Both the position numbers and the translations under genes were made by a program. Below, piece by piece: positions 25,774 through 35,527 of a stretch of 64,000 nt of DNA. This stretch comes from Kastovskya adunca ATA6-11-RM4. Lineage in GTDB: Bacteria > Cyanobacteriota > Cyanobacteriia > Cyanobacteriales > Coleofasciculaceae. Position 1 is the stretch's first letter. Each line of letters begins with the position of its first letter. Below the pieces are notes generated by a model. The model saw only the letters and a list, made by a program, of their open reading frames with translations. It was not told where the DNA came from and made no database searches. The stretch is taken from NCBI GenBank assembly GCA_019359445.1, contig JAHHHJ010000020.1, positions 37,736 to 101,735 of the forward strand, written 5' to 3'.

Positions 25774-26547
25774 TTAAAACAGTAATCGCAGCAGAACTGA
25801 GCCAATTGACCCCAGGAAGTTGCCGAAGTTGGAACCGCCACCTTGTCCTCGCTGGGCAGCGTTGCGGGCGAGTTCCATACCTTTGAGGAAGTTTTGTGCG
25901 GATTGGATGCCAACAGCGTTGTTTTGATTAGTGAAGAATTGCTCCGCGATTTGGGCATCTTGGGTTGCTCCCCTAGAATCGCCGAGGCGGTAGCGGGCAA
26001 TTCCCCGCGCCAAGTAGGCTGGGGCGAAGTTAGGATCAAGGTTCAGTGATTGATTGTAGTAGGCGATCGCTGATTGATAATTTCCTCTCTCAGCCTCACC
26101 TACTCCCCAACTGTAGAACTGCTCAGGAGTCCCCGCATTGCTAGGAATGCCCAGCGCTCCCTGCACATAAGTCATGGTCAAGTCAACCCCAGCTAAGTTG
26201 GCATTAAATAGGTAAGCCTCTCTCAAATCAGCCCCCATCAGATTTGCCCCCGTCAGATTTGCCCCTGTCAGATTTGCTCCATTGAGGGACGCACCAGCGA
26301 GATTTGCGCCACTGAGGTCAGCACCACTGAGGTTTGCACGACTGAGATTGGCACGACTCAAGTTACTACCAGTAAGCTGCGCTCCCGACAAGTCAGTGAC
26401 CACTAAGCCTGCATTACTCAAATCACAATTAACACATTGCTTAGTAGAAAGTAGTTGTTGGGTATGTTGAAGATTCTCTGCTCTGGCGGGAACTACAAGA
26501 CTAGTAGCTGTAAGCAGAGTAGCCGTGGCAATTAATGGGAGTTTCAT
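25774..26547 (-). CDS. Secreted pentapeptide-repeat / TPR protein
   Basis: A 257-residue protein from the ATG at 26547; an upstream in-frame ATG at 26601 would add 18 non-conserved residues before the signal peptide. The signal peptide is [21 protein letters not shown], ending AxA. After a CVNC pair come about fourteen pentapeptide repeats of the A(N/D)LSG type, forming a right-handed beta-helix. Two TPR-like helices follow ([20 protein letters not shown], then [18 protein letters not shown]). A Gly-rich hydrophobic end may anchor it. Pentapeptide-plus-TPR proteins are frequent in cyanobacteria and probably act in protein interactions in the periplasm or thylakoid lumen. Confidence 0.88.
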   Translation of the reverse strand: MKLPLIATATLLTATSLVVPARAENLQHTQQLLSTKQCVNCDLSNAGLVVTDLSGAQLTGSNLSRANLSRANLSGADLSGANLAGASLNGANLTGANLTGANLMGADLREAYLFNANLAGVDLTMTYVQGALGIPSNAGTPEQFYSWGVGEAERGNYQSAIAYYNQSLNLDPNFAPAYLARGIARYRLGDSRGATQDAQIAEQFFTNQNNAVGIQSAQNFLKGMELARNAAQRGQGGGSNFGNFLGSIGSVLLRLLF

Positions 26548-26896
26548 AGGTTTTGTACCATCACAAGAGCGAAGGGGCGATCGCATCAGTTTATTGAGCA
26601 TTTAACCCAAATACCGACATTTTGCTTTTTTCAGAATAGCTAGTGCCAGGTAAACGGGTTGATGCCCAGATTATCCTGTCAAAATCTATCTGCCAATGCT
26701 TATCCCCACAATAAAGTGAATCTAAGGGAACTGAGCCTTTAAAAACCACAAAAAAACTGATTCACCAGAAGCATTCCGCTCAAGCTGCCAAACATTCGCC
26801 AGTAACACCCATTGCTCTTAAGACTCAGCAACTGTACAAAAAAGCCGCGCTAAGATCTTAGTAGATTGGCTCTCTACAGGCATATCCACTTTTTTT
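26548..26896. other. Divergent promoter region
   Basis: This 350-base gap lies between the pentapeptide-repeat gene (minus) and the ferritin-like gene (plus). I see no gene, repeat or recognised RNA in it. Promoters of both genes should be here. Confidence 0.4.
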
Positions 26897-27664
26897 ATGA
26901 ACTTTTTTACTCACCTTCTACATCTGGTCGGAGCGAGTGCCGTTGCTTACTACACTGCTAGTAGCATCCGCGATCCCAAAACCCGCCCAAATGTCCTAGC
27001 GGGTTTCCAGTTAGCAGAGTCCGGTTCCGTTCCCTTCCTAAGCGCCCTTAGCGATCGCGCCGCAGCGGAAGGAGATGTCTGGCTAGCAGAAAAACTGGCT
27101 CGTCATGCTGCCGATGAAGAGCGTCATGGTCAAATCTTTGGTCATGCCCTCAAACAGATTAACAAGCAAGTAATTGATTTCAAAAACTTGCCCAAAACCA
27201 ATAAAGACGGCAAACCCAACGAGCGCCGACGTAGCCCCTTCTTTGAAGCTTATTTTGAAGGCTATTCCCAAGAAGACTTCAAGCCAGAAAATATCGATTG
27301 GCTTGTCTTCATGGGGAGCACCTATATTCTGGAACTAGATGCTAGCAAAGACTTTGCACGGATGGCGAATGTCTTGCCAGAAGACGAACCAACCAGCCGC
27401 AACCTCAAAAAAGGCATGTTCAGCATCGCCCAAGATGAGACTGGACATGCTGCGTACCTGCGAGAAGCGATGGAACGCCGCTTATCTGCTGATGCGGTAC
27501 AAACGTTAATTGATCAGTGGCGTACTCGCAAGGTGAATGCAATGCTGGCAATGATGACGAACCTCATCCAGAAAAGCGGACAGACTCCTTCTCTGGTACA
27601 GGATGGCGTTCCGGCAGAAATGTCCGAGGGCGTTGCAGAGGAACCGCAGTTAACAGCAGCTTAA
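26897..27664 (+). CDS. Ferritin-like di-iron protein
   Basis: A 255-residue protein with a ferritin-like four-helix bundle. The di-iron ligands can be read as Glu in FQLAESGSVPF, E-E-R-H in AADEERHGQIF, Glu in YILELDASKDF, and D-E-x-x-H in AQDETGHAAYL. The EERH and DETGH pairs are those of rubrerythrin- and MiaE-like oxygenases rather than storage ferritins. A hydrophobic N-terminus (LLHLVGASAVAYY) may associate with membrane. The tail after residue 230 is acidic and disordered. Possible roles are peroxide reduction or hydroxylation of a substrate. It is monocistronic. Confidence 0.82.
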   Translation: MNFFTHLLHLVGASAVAYYTASSIRDPKTRPNVLAGFQLAESGSVPFLSALSDRAAAEGDVWLAEKLARHAADEERHGQIFGHALKQINKQVIDFKNLPKTNKDGKPNERRRSPFFEAYFEGYSQEDFKPENIDWLVFMGSTYILELDASKDFARMANVLPEDEPTSRNLKKGMFSIAQDETGHAAYLREAMERRLSADAVQTLIDQWRTRKVNAMLAMMTNLIQKSGQTPSLVQDGVPAEMSEGVAEEPQLTAA

Positions 27665-27744
27665 GGCAGTTAACGCCGAAAATTTAGAACCTTTAGAGAC
27701 GTAGGATGTCACGTCTCTAAAACCTGTAATTAGAACTATGGCAA

Positions 27745-28551
27745 TTAGGCTTTGACGCTGCGTTGGAGCATCCACTGGGTAACATTAGGGACAAGGCGAT
27801 GAGCAAGAGTTGGTACGGCAGCAGCACCAACTACCACTTCCGCTTGGGGGTGCTTTACCATATTCCAGATCGCTTGAGCAACATCTTCGGGTGAGCTAGC
27901 GATCGCGTTTTCTTGTATTTGCACCATCTGGTTGTGTCGTTCTTGCACTTCCCGGTCATCTTTACCAATAAACTTGGTTCGCTCTAAAAAGTTACTCTTT
28001 GTAAGACCGGGATGCACGCCACAAACTTGAATACCTTTGGGTTCTAGTTCCAAACGCAGGCTTTCAGTTAGTCCAGTAACGGCATACTTAGTGGTGCAGT
28101 AGGGTGTCATGTAAGGCAGAGGCATTTTGCCGCCAAATGACCCAACGTTAATGATAGTGCCCTTCCCTTGTGCCAAAAACTGAGGTAGTAGCGTCTTGAT
28201 GGTGTAGATATACGCCCAGAGGTTAACTTCAATAATTTGTTGCCAATCTTCTATAGATGTTTCCTCAAAAGGCCCTTGCATACAGATGCCAGCATTATTA
28301 ACTAGGACATCAATATGACCAAAGGCAGCAAGCGTCCTTTCAACTAATGCTTGTACGGCTTCTAGCTTGCTGACATCGGTGGGGACAGCTAACACGGCTT
28401 GACCAAAAGCCCGTACTTCCTGTGCTGTCGCGTCGAGAGTTTCAGGGTTTCTGGCAGCGAGAACGACATCATAACCGTTTTTGGCAAATAACAGTGCCGT
28501 CGCTTTCCCGATACCTTGGGAAGCACCAGTAATCAGTACAGTGGAAGCCAT
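27745..28551 (-). CDS. SDR family NAD(P)-dependent oxidoreductase
   Basis: A classical short-chain dehydrogenase/reductase of 268 residues. It has the cofactor motif TGASQGIG (8-15), NNAG, the catalytic Ser in INVGSFGG, and the YxxxK pair in PYCTTKYAVTG. LAARNPE after the second strand (Arg) suggests NADP(H). The C-terminal part, including HPGLTKSNFLERT, resembles SDRs acting on lipid or retinal-type substrates, but the substrate cannot be assigned. No pathway genes are adjacent. Confidence 0.92.
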   Translation of the reverse strand: MASTVLITGASQGIGKATALLFAKNGYDVVLAARNPETLDATAQEVRAFGQAVLAVPTDVSKLEAVQALVERTLAAFGHIDVLVNNAGICMQGPFEETSIEDWQQIIEVNLWAYIYTIKTLLPQFLAQGKGTIINVGSFGGKMPLPYMTPYCTTKYAVTGLTESLRLELEPKGIQVCGVHPGLTKSNFLERTKFIGKDDREVQERHNQMVQIQENAIASSPEDVAQAIWNMVKHPQAEVVVGAAAVPTLAHRLVPNVTQWMLQRSVKA

Positions 28552-28653
28552 GGGTTTTAGGACGGTAAGTTTACATTTCCTTAGCTTTAGTGTCTGAGAT
28601 TTGGGCTAAAAAATCTTCTGGCTTGGGGACTAATTCTTTGTTTAGGCAAACAC

Positions 28654-29586
28654 CTAACGTGATCGAAACTCCACAACATCTTGCTTAATCAAAATATCGT
28701 AGTTACCAAAGAAATCTTGTCCTAGTAGTCCCACATCTAGCTCAGGACCACTAATTGCCACACGAACATCCTTGGCAACGGCACCATTAATTGCCACTGA
28801 CTTGACTCTACCAACCCGAAATTTGACTCCCTTGTTGCTGGCTGTATCGGCAGTGATTTCGCCGTCAGTGACGATACCGAGTTGATTTGCCATTTTTTGA
28901 GTGATGACGGTGCCACTCGCTCCAGTATCTAACACCATCTCAAAGGATTGCTCCCCATTAAACATGACATCAACGACTGGAGTGCGACCCGCGCGACGTT
29001 TGATGGGGGCAGTGAAGACGCTAGGATTGGTTGCAGTTTGTAACGCTGTTGTTTCTGGGGTTTCGTTCGTTGCTTCGGGAGAGGGGCTAGTGGGGATCAA
29101 GACAGTGCCAGGAGCGATCGCCACAGATGTTTTTGGTACCGGAGCTGGCAAGGGGCGGTTTGAGCGGTCTTGAGCAATGCGTAAATTGCGCTGGTATTCA
29201 GCAATTTTGGCTTGGGCAGACGTACTCAATGTGCTCTTTTCTGGTATTTCCTGCAACAGCTCAATTGCCTGCTGCCAGCGTAGTATGACTAAACCCCAAT
29301 CATCGCCAGACTGAGCAGATTGAGCGATGCTGGCGGCGCTGAAACCTGCATCCAATGCCTGCTGATACGCCTCCTCCGGTGGAAGTGTGGGGGCATTCTC
29401 TGGGGCAGAAATCGGTTCTGGTTGAGACGGAGGCGGCACTACTTCAGTCTCTTGAGGAGCAGTAGCGGTGGGCGGCGGCGATTGTAGAGAACGCCAGAAT
29501 GAATCGATGCGGCTACAGGCAACATTCATTACAGCCAAGTTGCCTGAGAGTAACAAAATTGTGGCACGGGAGAAAAAAGGCTTCAC
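28654..29586 (-). CDS. Retropepsin-like aspartic protease, membrane-attached
   Basis: A 310-residue protein with one retroviral-type aspartic protease domain in the C-terminal 120 residues. The catalytic motif is in FEMVLDTGASGTVIT (D-T-G-A), with the later flap-like region and GLLGQDFFGNYDILI typical of the fold; such enzymes work as dimers. The N-terminus has a hydrophobic segment followed by NVACSR; Cys could be lipidated, although Asn at -3 is not canonical, so a signal anchor is equally possible. A Pro-rich linker (30-75) and a helical, TPR-like part (75-135) precede the protease. Substrate unknown. Confidence 0.85.
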   Translation of the reverse strand: MKPFFSRATILLLSGNLAVMNVACSRIDSFWRSLQSPPPTATAPQETEVVPPPSQPEPISAPENAPTLPPEEAYQQALDAGFSAASIAQSAQSGDDWGLVILRWQQAIELLQEIPEKSTLSTSAQAKIAEYQRNLRIAQDRSNRPLPAPVPKTSVAIAPGTVLIPTSPSPEATNETPETTALQTATNPSVFTAPIKRRAGRTPVVDVMFNGEQSFEMVLDTGASGTVITQKMANQLGIVTDGEITADTASNKGVKFRVGRVKSVAINGAVAKDVRVAISGPELDVGLLGQDFFGNYDILIKQDVVEFRSR

Positions 29587-29876
29587 AAGCGGCTACGGTA
29601 GTTGCTGTTTTGGTCAACTGGTTTTAAAAAAAGCGAGCTAGAGCAAGAGATTGATCGTAGCAATCCTAAATCAACATTTCCGGATACAGATATGTTATGA
29701 AAGTCACTTCAGCTTGAGTTGAGTCGTGAGAAAATTACAATACACTAGACGGGAAGTAATAGGCTGTAGTAGACCGCAAGGCATTTAACGACTCGTTTTC
29801 GCCCTCTGCATCTTTTGCCTTGAACAACTTTTCTAGCGACTCAAATCATCAACAACATCATAACGAACGACTGACT

Positions 29877-31052
29877 ATGCCTGATCCCGCATCATTAAAT
29901 GCTGCTCTGCTTGTGCTTGCCGACGGAACAACTTATAAAGGCTGGTCTTTCGGAGCGGCTGGCACTGCTATTGGCGAGGTCGTGTTCAACACGGCAATGA
30001 CTGGCTATCAGGAAGTGGCGACAGATCCTAGTTACTGTGGTCAGCTTGTCACGTTTACGTATCCCGAATTGGGCAATACGGGTGTCAATCCTGATGATGA
30101 CGAATCGACTCATCCCCAAATTCGGGGAATGATTGCCCGCAATATCTGCTGGCGTCCGAGCAGTTGGCGAGCCACTCAGTCTCTCCCTGACTACCTCAAA
30201 GCCCACAATATTCCTGGAATTTACGGCATTGATACCCGTGCTCTTACCCGGAAGCTGCGCTCAATTGGGGCAATGAATGGCGGGATTTCTACAGAAATTC
30301 TGGATGAAGCGGAGTTGTTAAAAAAGGTACAAGCCTCTCCCAGTATGGCAGGATTGAACCTGGTTCAAGAGGTCACAACTAAGTCAGTCTATGAATGGTC
30401 TGACCCAACACAAGAGATTTGGGAGTTCGGCCCCGTTGCCGATGCCAACAACGGCGAAACCTTTACCGTGGTTGTGATTGACTTTGGCATCAAGCGCAAT
30501 ATCCTCCGCCGTCTAGCCAGCTATGGTTGTCGAGCGATCGTTGTTCCCGCTGATACCTCACCGGAGGAAATCCTTAAGTACAATCCCGATGGCATTTTCT
30601 TGTCTAATGGGCCTGGCGATCCCGCTGCTGTTAGCGACGGAATTGCCACAACAAAAGCACTTTTGGAGCGTCAGCAACCCATATTCGGAATTTGCATGGG
30701 ACATCAAATTCTGGGGCTTTCACTAGGCGGCGAAACCTATAAGCTCAAGTTTGGGCATCGGGGTTTAAATCAGCCAGCTGGATTGAGTCAGCGGGTGGAA
30801 ATTACTAGTCAAAACCACGGCTTTTCCATTGATCCCGAAACGTTAGATAAAGAGGTGGTGGAAATCACCCATCTCAATCTCAATGACCAAACTGTTGCCG
30901 GGTTGCGTCACAAAACTTTGCCGTTCTTCTCGGTGCAGTACCACCCAGAGGCAAGTCCTGGTCCCCACGATGCAGACTATCTATTTGAGCAGTTTGTACA
31001 GTCGATGCGATCGCATCGTCAAGCCAACACTCAATCGGAAAGTGTGAAGTAA
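29877..31052 (+). CDS. carA: Carbamoyl-phosphate synthase small subunit
   Basis: Glutaminase subunit of carbamoyl-phosphate synthase; supplies ammonia from glutamine to CarB for arginine and pyrimidine synthesis. I place the start at ATG 29877 ([18 protein letters not shown]), giving 391 residues; a TTG at 29820 would add 19 residues rich in Asn, Ser and His that are not family-like. The N-terminal domain has [15 protein letters not shown]. The C-terminal class I glutaminase has GPGDP, the nucleophile Cys in [11 protein letters not shown], and the His/Glu pair in [13 protein letters not shown]. carB is not adjacent, as is usual in cyanobacteria. Confidence 0.96.
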   Translation: MPDPASLNAALLVLADGTTYKGWSFGAAGTAIGEVVFNTAMTGYQEVATDPSYCGQLVTFTYPELGNTGVNPDDDESTHPQIRGMIARNICWRPSSWRATQSLPDYLKAHNIPGIYGIDTRALTRKLRSIGAMNGGISTEILDEAELLKKVQASPSMAGLNLVQEVTTKSVYEWSDPTQEIWEFGPVADANNGETFTVVVIDFGIKRNILRRLASYGCRAIVVPADTSPEEILKYNPDGIFLSNGPGDPAAVSDGIATTKALLERQQPIFGICMGHQILGLSLGGETYKLKFGHRGLNQPAGLSQRVEITSQNHGFSIDPETLDKEVVEITHLNLNDQTVAGLRHKTLPFFSVQYHPEASPGPHDADYLFEQFVQSMRSHRQANTQSESVK

Positions 31053-31337
31053 GGGGATTGGTGAAGCGGCAAGAAAAATTAAGATTTCTAACTGCCTGTT
31101 ATTCAAAAGCGATCGCTCAACACCAGTACGAATGAATAAGTAACTCAATCTCTTACTTTTATCTACTGAAAACTTTTCTCAACTCTAGTACCAGGCGGCG
31201 AGGCTCTATGCTTGAGATTACCAATATAGAGAGTTCTCAGCCGTCTGGCAAAAAACCTTGAAAAAAACTGCTGATTACTTTAAATTGAACGAGAAATTAT
31301 CGATATACTATAGCTCTGATATTTGTAAGCTAGAGCT

Positions 31338-31343
31338 AGGAGG
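31338..31343 (+). promoter_or_regulatory. Perfect Shine-Dalgarno before an ATT start
   Basis: AGGAGG, five bases before ATT at 31349. This strong site is the main reason for placing the start of the STAS gene at a non-canonical codon. Confidence 0.6.
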
Positions 31344-31348
31344 ACGTT

Positions 31349-31717
31349 ATTCCTGAAGCACTAACCCTGACCGTTAGTTTAAGAGGAACTCGCGAAGTTA
31401 GGGAAAATTGCCAGCTTTTCCGACTCACAGGACTGTTGGATGCTTTTTCAGAAGCCACATTCCGCAAGGTGATCGGTAAATGTATTGAAGAGGGACCCGC
31501 CAACATTATCTTGGATCTCTCTAAAATCGACTTTGTCGATAGCTCCGGTTTGGGTGCTTTAGTACAGCTAGTGAAAAAGGCGCAAACTTCAGACGGGAGC
31601 TTGCAAATTGTCACAAATCCCCGCGTCACTCAGACAGTCAAGCTGGTTCGCTTGGAGCAATTTCTCTCCTTGCAACCTTCCATTGACGTTGCCTTGGAGA
31701 GCATCAAGAGCAGTTGA
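31349..31717 (+). CDS. STAS-domain anti-sigma factor antagonist
   Basis: A SpoIIAA/RsbV-like protein that, when unphosphorylated, binds an anti-sigma factor or kinase. The conserved phosphorylation site is Ser in DFVDSSGLGALVQL. The full STAS fold needs residues from PEALTLTVSLRGTRE onward, but this stretch has no ATG, GTG or TTG. A perfect AGGAGG (31338-31343) sits five bases before an ATT at 31349, and an in-frame TAG lies at 31337. So I place the start at ATT, giving 122 residues; the first ordinary start, TTG at 31436, would delete the first two strands. A strong terminator follows. Confidence 0.85.
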   Translation: MPEALTLTVSLRGTREVRENCQLFRLTGLLDAFSEATFRKVIGKCIEEGPANIILDLSKIDFVDSSGLGALVQLVKKAQTSDGSLQIVTNPRVTQTVKLVRLEQFLSLQPSIDVALESIKSS

Positions 31718-31737
31718 TAACGCTGAGTATCAACTGA

Positions 31738-31774
31738 GCTATCCGGTTCCTTATAGCCGGATAGCCTATTTTTT
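31738..31774 (+). terminator. Intrinsic terminator after the STAS gene
   Basis: GCTATCCGG pairs with CCGGATAGC across a 10-base loop, followed by CTATTTTTT. It begins about 20 bases after the stop codon. Confidence 0.88.
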
Positions 31775-31800
31775 GAGTGTTGAAAAACAGGGAAGAGGAA

Positions 31801-31842
31801 GGGTGAAGGGTGAAGTATGAAGGGTGAAGGGTGAAGGATGAA
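31801..31842 (+). repeat. Heptamer tandem repeat, 6 units
   Basis: Six tandem 7-mers: GGGTGAA twice, GTATGAA, GGGTGAA twice, GGATGAA. Same family as at 4130, 48821 and 61499. The surrounding gap (31775-32077) holds no other feature I can support. Confidence 0.85.
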
Positions 31843-32077
31843 TGGAAAAAGGGTTACTGGCTATTGACTAGTTGCCGCTTTGCTGATTCACTGTTTCCCT
31901 CGTCCTTTTTTTAAATCAGTCAGCGGGGATTGCTAAGTAAAAAAATATCCTTGTAGGGGCGGGTTTAGCGAATAAATTAGAGGCACAAGCCATTAACTTC
32001 CTTAGAAAACCTGCCCTTACCCATGTAGGTATTGAGATAATTTATTTTTTGGAAGTCCTAGCGCTAGAATCTAAACG

Positions 32078-32572
32078 TTGAGGTCGGGCGAAGTTTTGAC
32101 ATCACAGGAGGAGCAGCCTTCAAATTTCTTAGAAATAGACCATCCGCAATCATGGATAGTAGGGCGGATTACAGAATTTGCTGCCAAACCTGCTCAGAAT
32201 GAGTTAAAGCACGTTCAACAACTCTCACCCGCGTCTCTGGCGTATTTAGGGGACGCTGTTTACGAACTTTACATCCGTAGTTACTATTTACTACCCCCTC
32301 GACGAGTTTCTGATTATCATCATCAAGTAGTGGCGCAGGTTCGCGCTGAAAGTCAAGCCGCCCAGTTGCGATCGCTAACTCCCCATCTCACCGCTCCTGA
32401 ACTGGAAATTTTGCGGCGGGGACGCAATGCCGCAACAGGACGCCCCCGCCGCCTCGATCCAGAAATCTATCAACAAGCGACTAGTTTAGAAACCTTGTTT
32501 GGGTATTTATACCTTACTGATCCCCAACGCTTGGCTCAATTGCTGACACATCTAAAACTTGAAACCATTTAA
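32078..32572 (+). CDS. mrnC: Mini-ribonuclease III
   Basis: A stand-alone RNase III catalytic domain without a double-stranded-RNA-binding domain, which trims 23S rRNA precursors. The 164-residue product has the catalytic block LAYLGDAVYELYIR (Asp in GDAVYE), a later metal-site region ATSLETLFGYLYL (Glu in ETLFGYLY), and RRGRNAATGRPRR on the RNA-binding face. The start is uncertain: TTG at 32078 or TTG at 32096; the conserved core begins near residue 48 either way. The next gene, rlmB, follows 21 bases later, and the pairing of 23S processing with 23S methylation makes functional sense. Confidence 0.9.
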   Translation: MRSGEVLTSQEEQPSNFLEIDHPQSWIVGRITEFAAKPAQNELKHVQQLSPASLAYLGDAVYELYIRSYYLLPPRRVSDYHHQVVAQVRAESQAAQLRSLTPHLTAPELEILRRGRNAATGRPRRLDPEIYQQATSLETLFGYLYLTDPQRLAQLLTHLKLETI

Positions 32573-32593
32573 GTAATTATTCCCTTTAAACCT

Positions 32594-33811
32594 ATGACTG
32601 ACGATCAAAACCGTCGCTCTCCAGCTCCCAGAAAGCTCAGAAGCGGCAAGCCCTTTCGTAATGGCAACGATTCAAAACGACGTTACTCTCGTGACGAACA
32701 ACCAGAGCGATCGCCTAGAGATGCTGCTCCCAAGCGTCGCTATTCCGATAGTAAAGAAAGTCCAAAACCGCGCTTCTCCTCAGGTGAGAGATCCGATCGC
32801 CGCTTCTCCTCAAAAGAAAAGCCTAAACAACGCTTCTCCTCAGGCGAGAAATCCGATCGCCCCAAGCAACGCCCCGTGAAGTTACATCATGGGAAGCCAT
32901 CTTTTAAGCGGGGAGAACGTGACTTCAACCGACATGAACAAGACGAACGCCCAGCAAGAGCGGCGCGTCAATATTCGACAAGCGATCACCCGTTAGATGA
33001 GGACTCTCCCAATGAGGCGGAAGAAACTGACCTGATCTATGGGCGTTATCCTGTCTTAGCTGCTCTAGAAAATCAGCGTCAGCTCAATCGCTTGTGGATT
33101 CTTCCCCACTTGCGCCACGATTCCCGTTTTTATTCATTGCTCCTTCAGGCGAAGAGTAACGGCACCGTAATTGATGAAGTGTCACCAAAACGCCTCAACC
33201 AAATTACCCAAGGAGCCAATCATCAGGGTGTCGCGGCACAAGTCGCCCCCTATGACTACAAAGAATTGACTGAGTTGATTGCTCAATCCAAAGCCGCTAC
33301 CGAGCAACCTGTCTTAGTCGTCGCTGATGGCATCACCGATCCCCACAACTTAGGGGCGATCGTTCGTACCGCTGAAGCCTTGGGCGCTCAGGGTTTGGTT
33401 ATCCCTCAACGTCGCGCCGTTGGTGTCACCTCAACCGTGATGAAAGTTGCCGCCGGGGCCCTAGAAACCTTTCCCATTGCCAGAGTGGTCAATCTGAGCC
33501 GTGCTTTAGAGGAACTCAAAGAAGCAGGATTCTGGATTTATGGCACAACGGCTAATTCCGGTAAGCTCCTACATACTGTTAAGTTGTCAGGCCCGATAGT
33601 ATTAGTGGTTGGTTCCGAAGGTGATGGATTGAGTCTGCTGACTCAGCGCCACTGCGACGTTCTCGTTTCTATCCCGCTTCAGGGAAAAACGCCCAGCTTG
33701 AATGCGTCAGTTGCCACCTCAATGGCTTTGTATGAAACGTTTCGTCAGCGTTGGTCTACAACTCTCTACTTAGGGAGTCTGCCTAAAGATACGTTGAAAA
33801 AAGAAATATGA
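32594..33811 (+). CDS. rlmB: 23S rRNA (guanosine-2'-O-)-methyltransferase RlmB family
   Basis: A SPOUT-class TrmH-family methyltransferase expected to methylate G2251 (E. coli numbering) of 23S rRNA with S-adenosylmethionine. Residues about 1-140 are a very basic, disordered extension with near repeats of RFSSGE(R/K)SDR, typical of cyanobacterial and plastid members. The substrate domain starts at [14 protein letters not shown]. The knotted catalytic domain holds [25 protein letters not shown] and [22 protein letters not shown] (motifs 1-3). Coupled to mrnC upstream, with a DUF1816 gene 74 bases downstream. Confidence 0.93.
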   Translation: MTDDQNRRSPAPRKLRSGKPFRNGNDSKRRYSRDEQPERSPRDAAPKRRYSDSKESPKPRFSSGERSDRRFSSKEKPKQRFSSGEKSDRPKQRPVKLHHGKPSFKRGERDFNRHEQDERPARAARQYSTSDHPLDEDSPNEAEETDLIYGRYPVLAALENQRQLNRLWILPHLRHDSRFYSLLLQAKSNGTVIDEVSPKRLNQITQGANHQGVAAQVAPYDYKELTELIAQSKAATEQPVLVVADGITDPHNLGAIVRTAEALGAQGLVIPQRRAVGVTSTVMKVAAGALETFPIARVVNLSRALEELKEAGFWIYGTTANSGKLLHTVKLSGPIVLVVGSEGDGLSLLTQRHCDVLVSIPLQGKTPSLNASVATSMALYETFRQRWSTTLYLGSLPKDTLKKEI

Positions 33812-33885
33812 CGGAGTATAACAAAGTATAAACTAAACCCAGAACTAGAAGACTCAGTGAGATTCGTAAAAGCAGGCAAAAAGTA

Positions 33886-34170
33886 ATGAAAGAGTTGTTA
33901 ATCCAGATTCTCTCCTTCTTCGGACGGGCTTATTGGGTGGAGATTGTTACTGAAACCCCTCGGTGTACCTACTACTTTGGGCCTTTTGTCAGCGAACAAG
34001 AGGCTCGTACGGCTCAGACTGGGTACATCGAAGACTTGCAAAATGAAGGTGCCCAAGGAATGTCCGTTGCGGTTAAGCGCTGCAAACCTACGAAGCTAAC
34101 GATTTTTGACGAATCGGGGGAGCGGTCTGACCGTGAGACAACTCCCACTCTCAGCGGTCAACCTTCATAA
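33886..34170 (+). CDS. DUF1816 domain protein
   Basis: A 94-residue protein of DUF1816, a family I know only from cyanobacteria. The core is YWVEIVTETPRCTYYFGPF, then EARTAQTGYIEDLQNEGAQG and VKRCKPTKLTIF. It resembles the small CpcD-type linker fold in its strand-helix pattern, but function is not established. The last 20 residues are polar and disordered. It shares strand with mrnC-rlmB. Its stop overlaps by 13 bases the end of the convergent alpha/beta hydrolase gene. Confidence 0.85.
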   Translation: MKELLIQILSFFGRAYWVEIVTETPRCTYYFGPFVSEQEARTAQTGYIEDLQNEGAQGMSVAVKRCKPTKLTIFDESGERSDRETTPTLSGQPS

Positions 34171-35057
34171 GTACTGGGAGGTTCTATAGACGAGTTCTGT
34201 GCTGACGCCACAACCTCTGGGTTGAGGGTAAGCCACTGGTCAATGTCGCTGAGTACCTGATCGGGAATTTCCCAAGGAAATAAGTGCGCCGTATTGGGGT
34301 AGCACTTCCAGTCACAGTTCTTGAGGTGTTGAGCCGTTTCTCGACTAGAATCCGCTGTGATATGGCGATCGGCGGCTCCCGCTAACATCAGCGTCGGGCA
34401 CTCAATTCGCTCTAAGTCTTCTAAGCGGTTATATCCTGAGCGTAAGGCAACCGAAAGCGCTTGTGTAGCCGCCTTGGAGGTTTGTAAATAAGCAGACAGG
34501 GCATCATCAGCAAGGTACTGGTAAGCAGTAGCGGTGTGTTGTTGGATGAGGTAACGGTAGAGCGATCGCTTCCCAAATGCCTCAATATTCCACCCCCATC
34601 CCGGCTGCACTCGATTCAAAATCGAGGCAATGCCAGTATAAATGTTGTCTTGTAGACTAATCGGGGGATGGCTACCTCTTGGTCGCGCCGCTGTTGCCAC
34701 TAAAATCAGACCCGTGACCCTTTCAGGACATCTCAGGGCTAATTCCATCGCCAAAATTCCCCCCAGCGACCATCCCAGCACCAGACACTTCTCGATCCCA
34801 AAGCGATCTAAGAGGGCTTCGAGATCGCTTAGGTGGTCAATCATTTGAAACTCAGCCGTTACTCGACTGCTACCGTATCCCCGTAAGTCCGGCGCGAAGG
34901 TTTGAAAGCGCTTTGATAAATGGCTGGTAAAAACCGATAAGCTTTGCCCAGAACCCGGATGTCCGTGCAAGCAGAGAATCGGGAAACCTTTTCCCCGAAC
35001 GTGTACGTTGAGATTAATGGCTTGGGGAAGGTTAGGCGTTGCTCGTATTTCTGACAT
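34158..35057 (-). CDS. Alpha/beta hydrolase
   Basis: A 299-residue alpha/beta-fold hydrolase. The oxyanion region is LCLHGHPGSGQS, the nucleophile elbow is LGWSLGGILAM (Ser), the acid lies in LMLAGAADRHI (Asp), and the catalytic His is in NTAHLFPWEIPDQVL. A variable cap lies between about residues 130 and 215. Family members include esterases, haloperoxidase-like and C-C hydrolases; the substrate cannot be chosen. No signal peptide. The ATG at 35057 starts the recognisable sequence within 20 codons. Confidence 0.9.
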   Translation of the reverse strand: MSEIRATPNLPQAINLNVHVRGKGFPILCLHGHPGSGQSLSVFTSHLSKRFQTFAPDLRGYGSSRVTAEFQMIDHLSDLEALLDRFGIEKCLVLGWSLGGILAMELALRCPERVTGLILVATAARPRGSHPPISLQDNIYTGIASILNRVQPGWGWNIEAFGKRSLYRYLIQQHTATAYQYLADDALSAYLQTSKAATQALSVALRSGYNRLEDLERIECPTLMLAGAADRHITADSSRETAQHLKNCDWKCYPNTAHLFPWEIPDQVLSDIDQWLTLNPEVVASAQNSSIEPPSTYEG

Positions 35058-35116
35058 TATTCAGTACAGTCAAGACAGGATGGAGAGGGCTTCTAGACGA
35101 TCCTATCCTGACGTAG

Positions 35117-35145
35117 AAGCAGCCGTTGTGTCGGCTGCTTTTTTT
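35117..35145 (+). terminator. Terminator hairpin facing plus, with no plus gene before it
   Basis: AAGCAGCCG pairs with CGGCTGCTT across TTGTGT, followed by a run of T. It would stop plus-strand transcription, yet both flanking genes are on the minus strand. It may end an antisense transcript or be left from a rearrangement near the duplicated ABC tail. Confidence 0.6.
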
Positions 35146-35329
35146 GTGGAACTGACGCGGGTGTAAGGGGGGTTTTATTTATTTTGTGCATGGGATAGGA
35201 GCTACACAGTTATCTATTCTTTTGTACATCCTCGTTAAAGCGCCCCGGTTGACTCTGTGCTGAGGATTAGTTCTTTTGCAAAAACGATTGCCTTGGTGCG
35301 TCAAAGAGAGGAAGGTATCAAGCTGCGGC

Positions 35330-35523
35330 TCAACTCACCTGTGCTTCCTGTTGGATGTAGAGGCAATAGTAACGACCGCGTAATTCCATTAATTCCTCAT
35401 GGGTGCCTTGCTCAACCACGCTGCCACGATCCATAACGACGATCGCATCGGCGTGACGAATTGTACCGAGTCGGTGGGTAATAAAAAAGACGGTACGTCC
35501 CCGGAAATGTTCAGCAAGATTTA
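35330..35523 (-). pseudogene. Duplicated C-terminal tail of the ABC exporter
   Basis: Bases 35332-35523 repeat 36033-36224 with four differences in 192. The copy encodes the last 64 residues of the exporter's ATPase (from LNLAEHFRGRTVFFITHRLG, which contains the switch His) with the same ending QVS, then a TGA. It has no upstream part of its own, so it cannot make a working ATPase domain. It sits on the far side of the integrase remnant, giving a direct repeat around a 509-base insert. Confidence 0.92.
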
Positions 35524-35527
35524 GATA

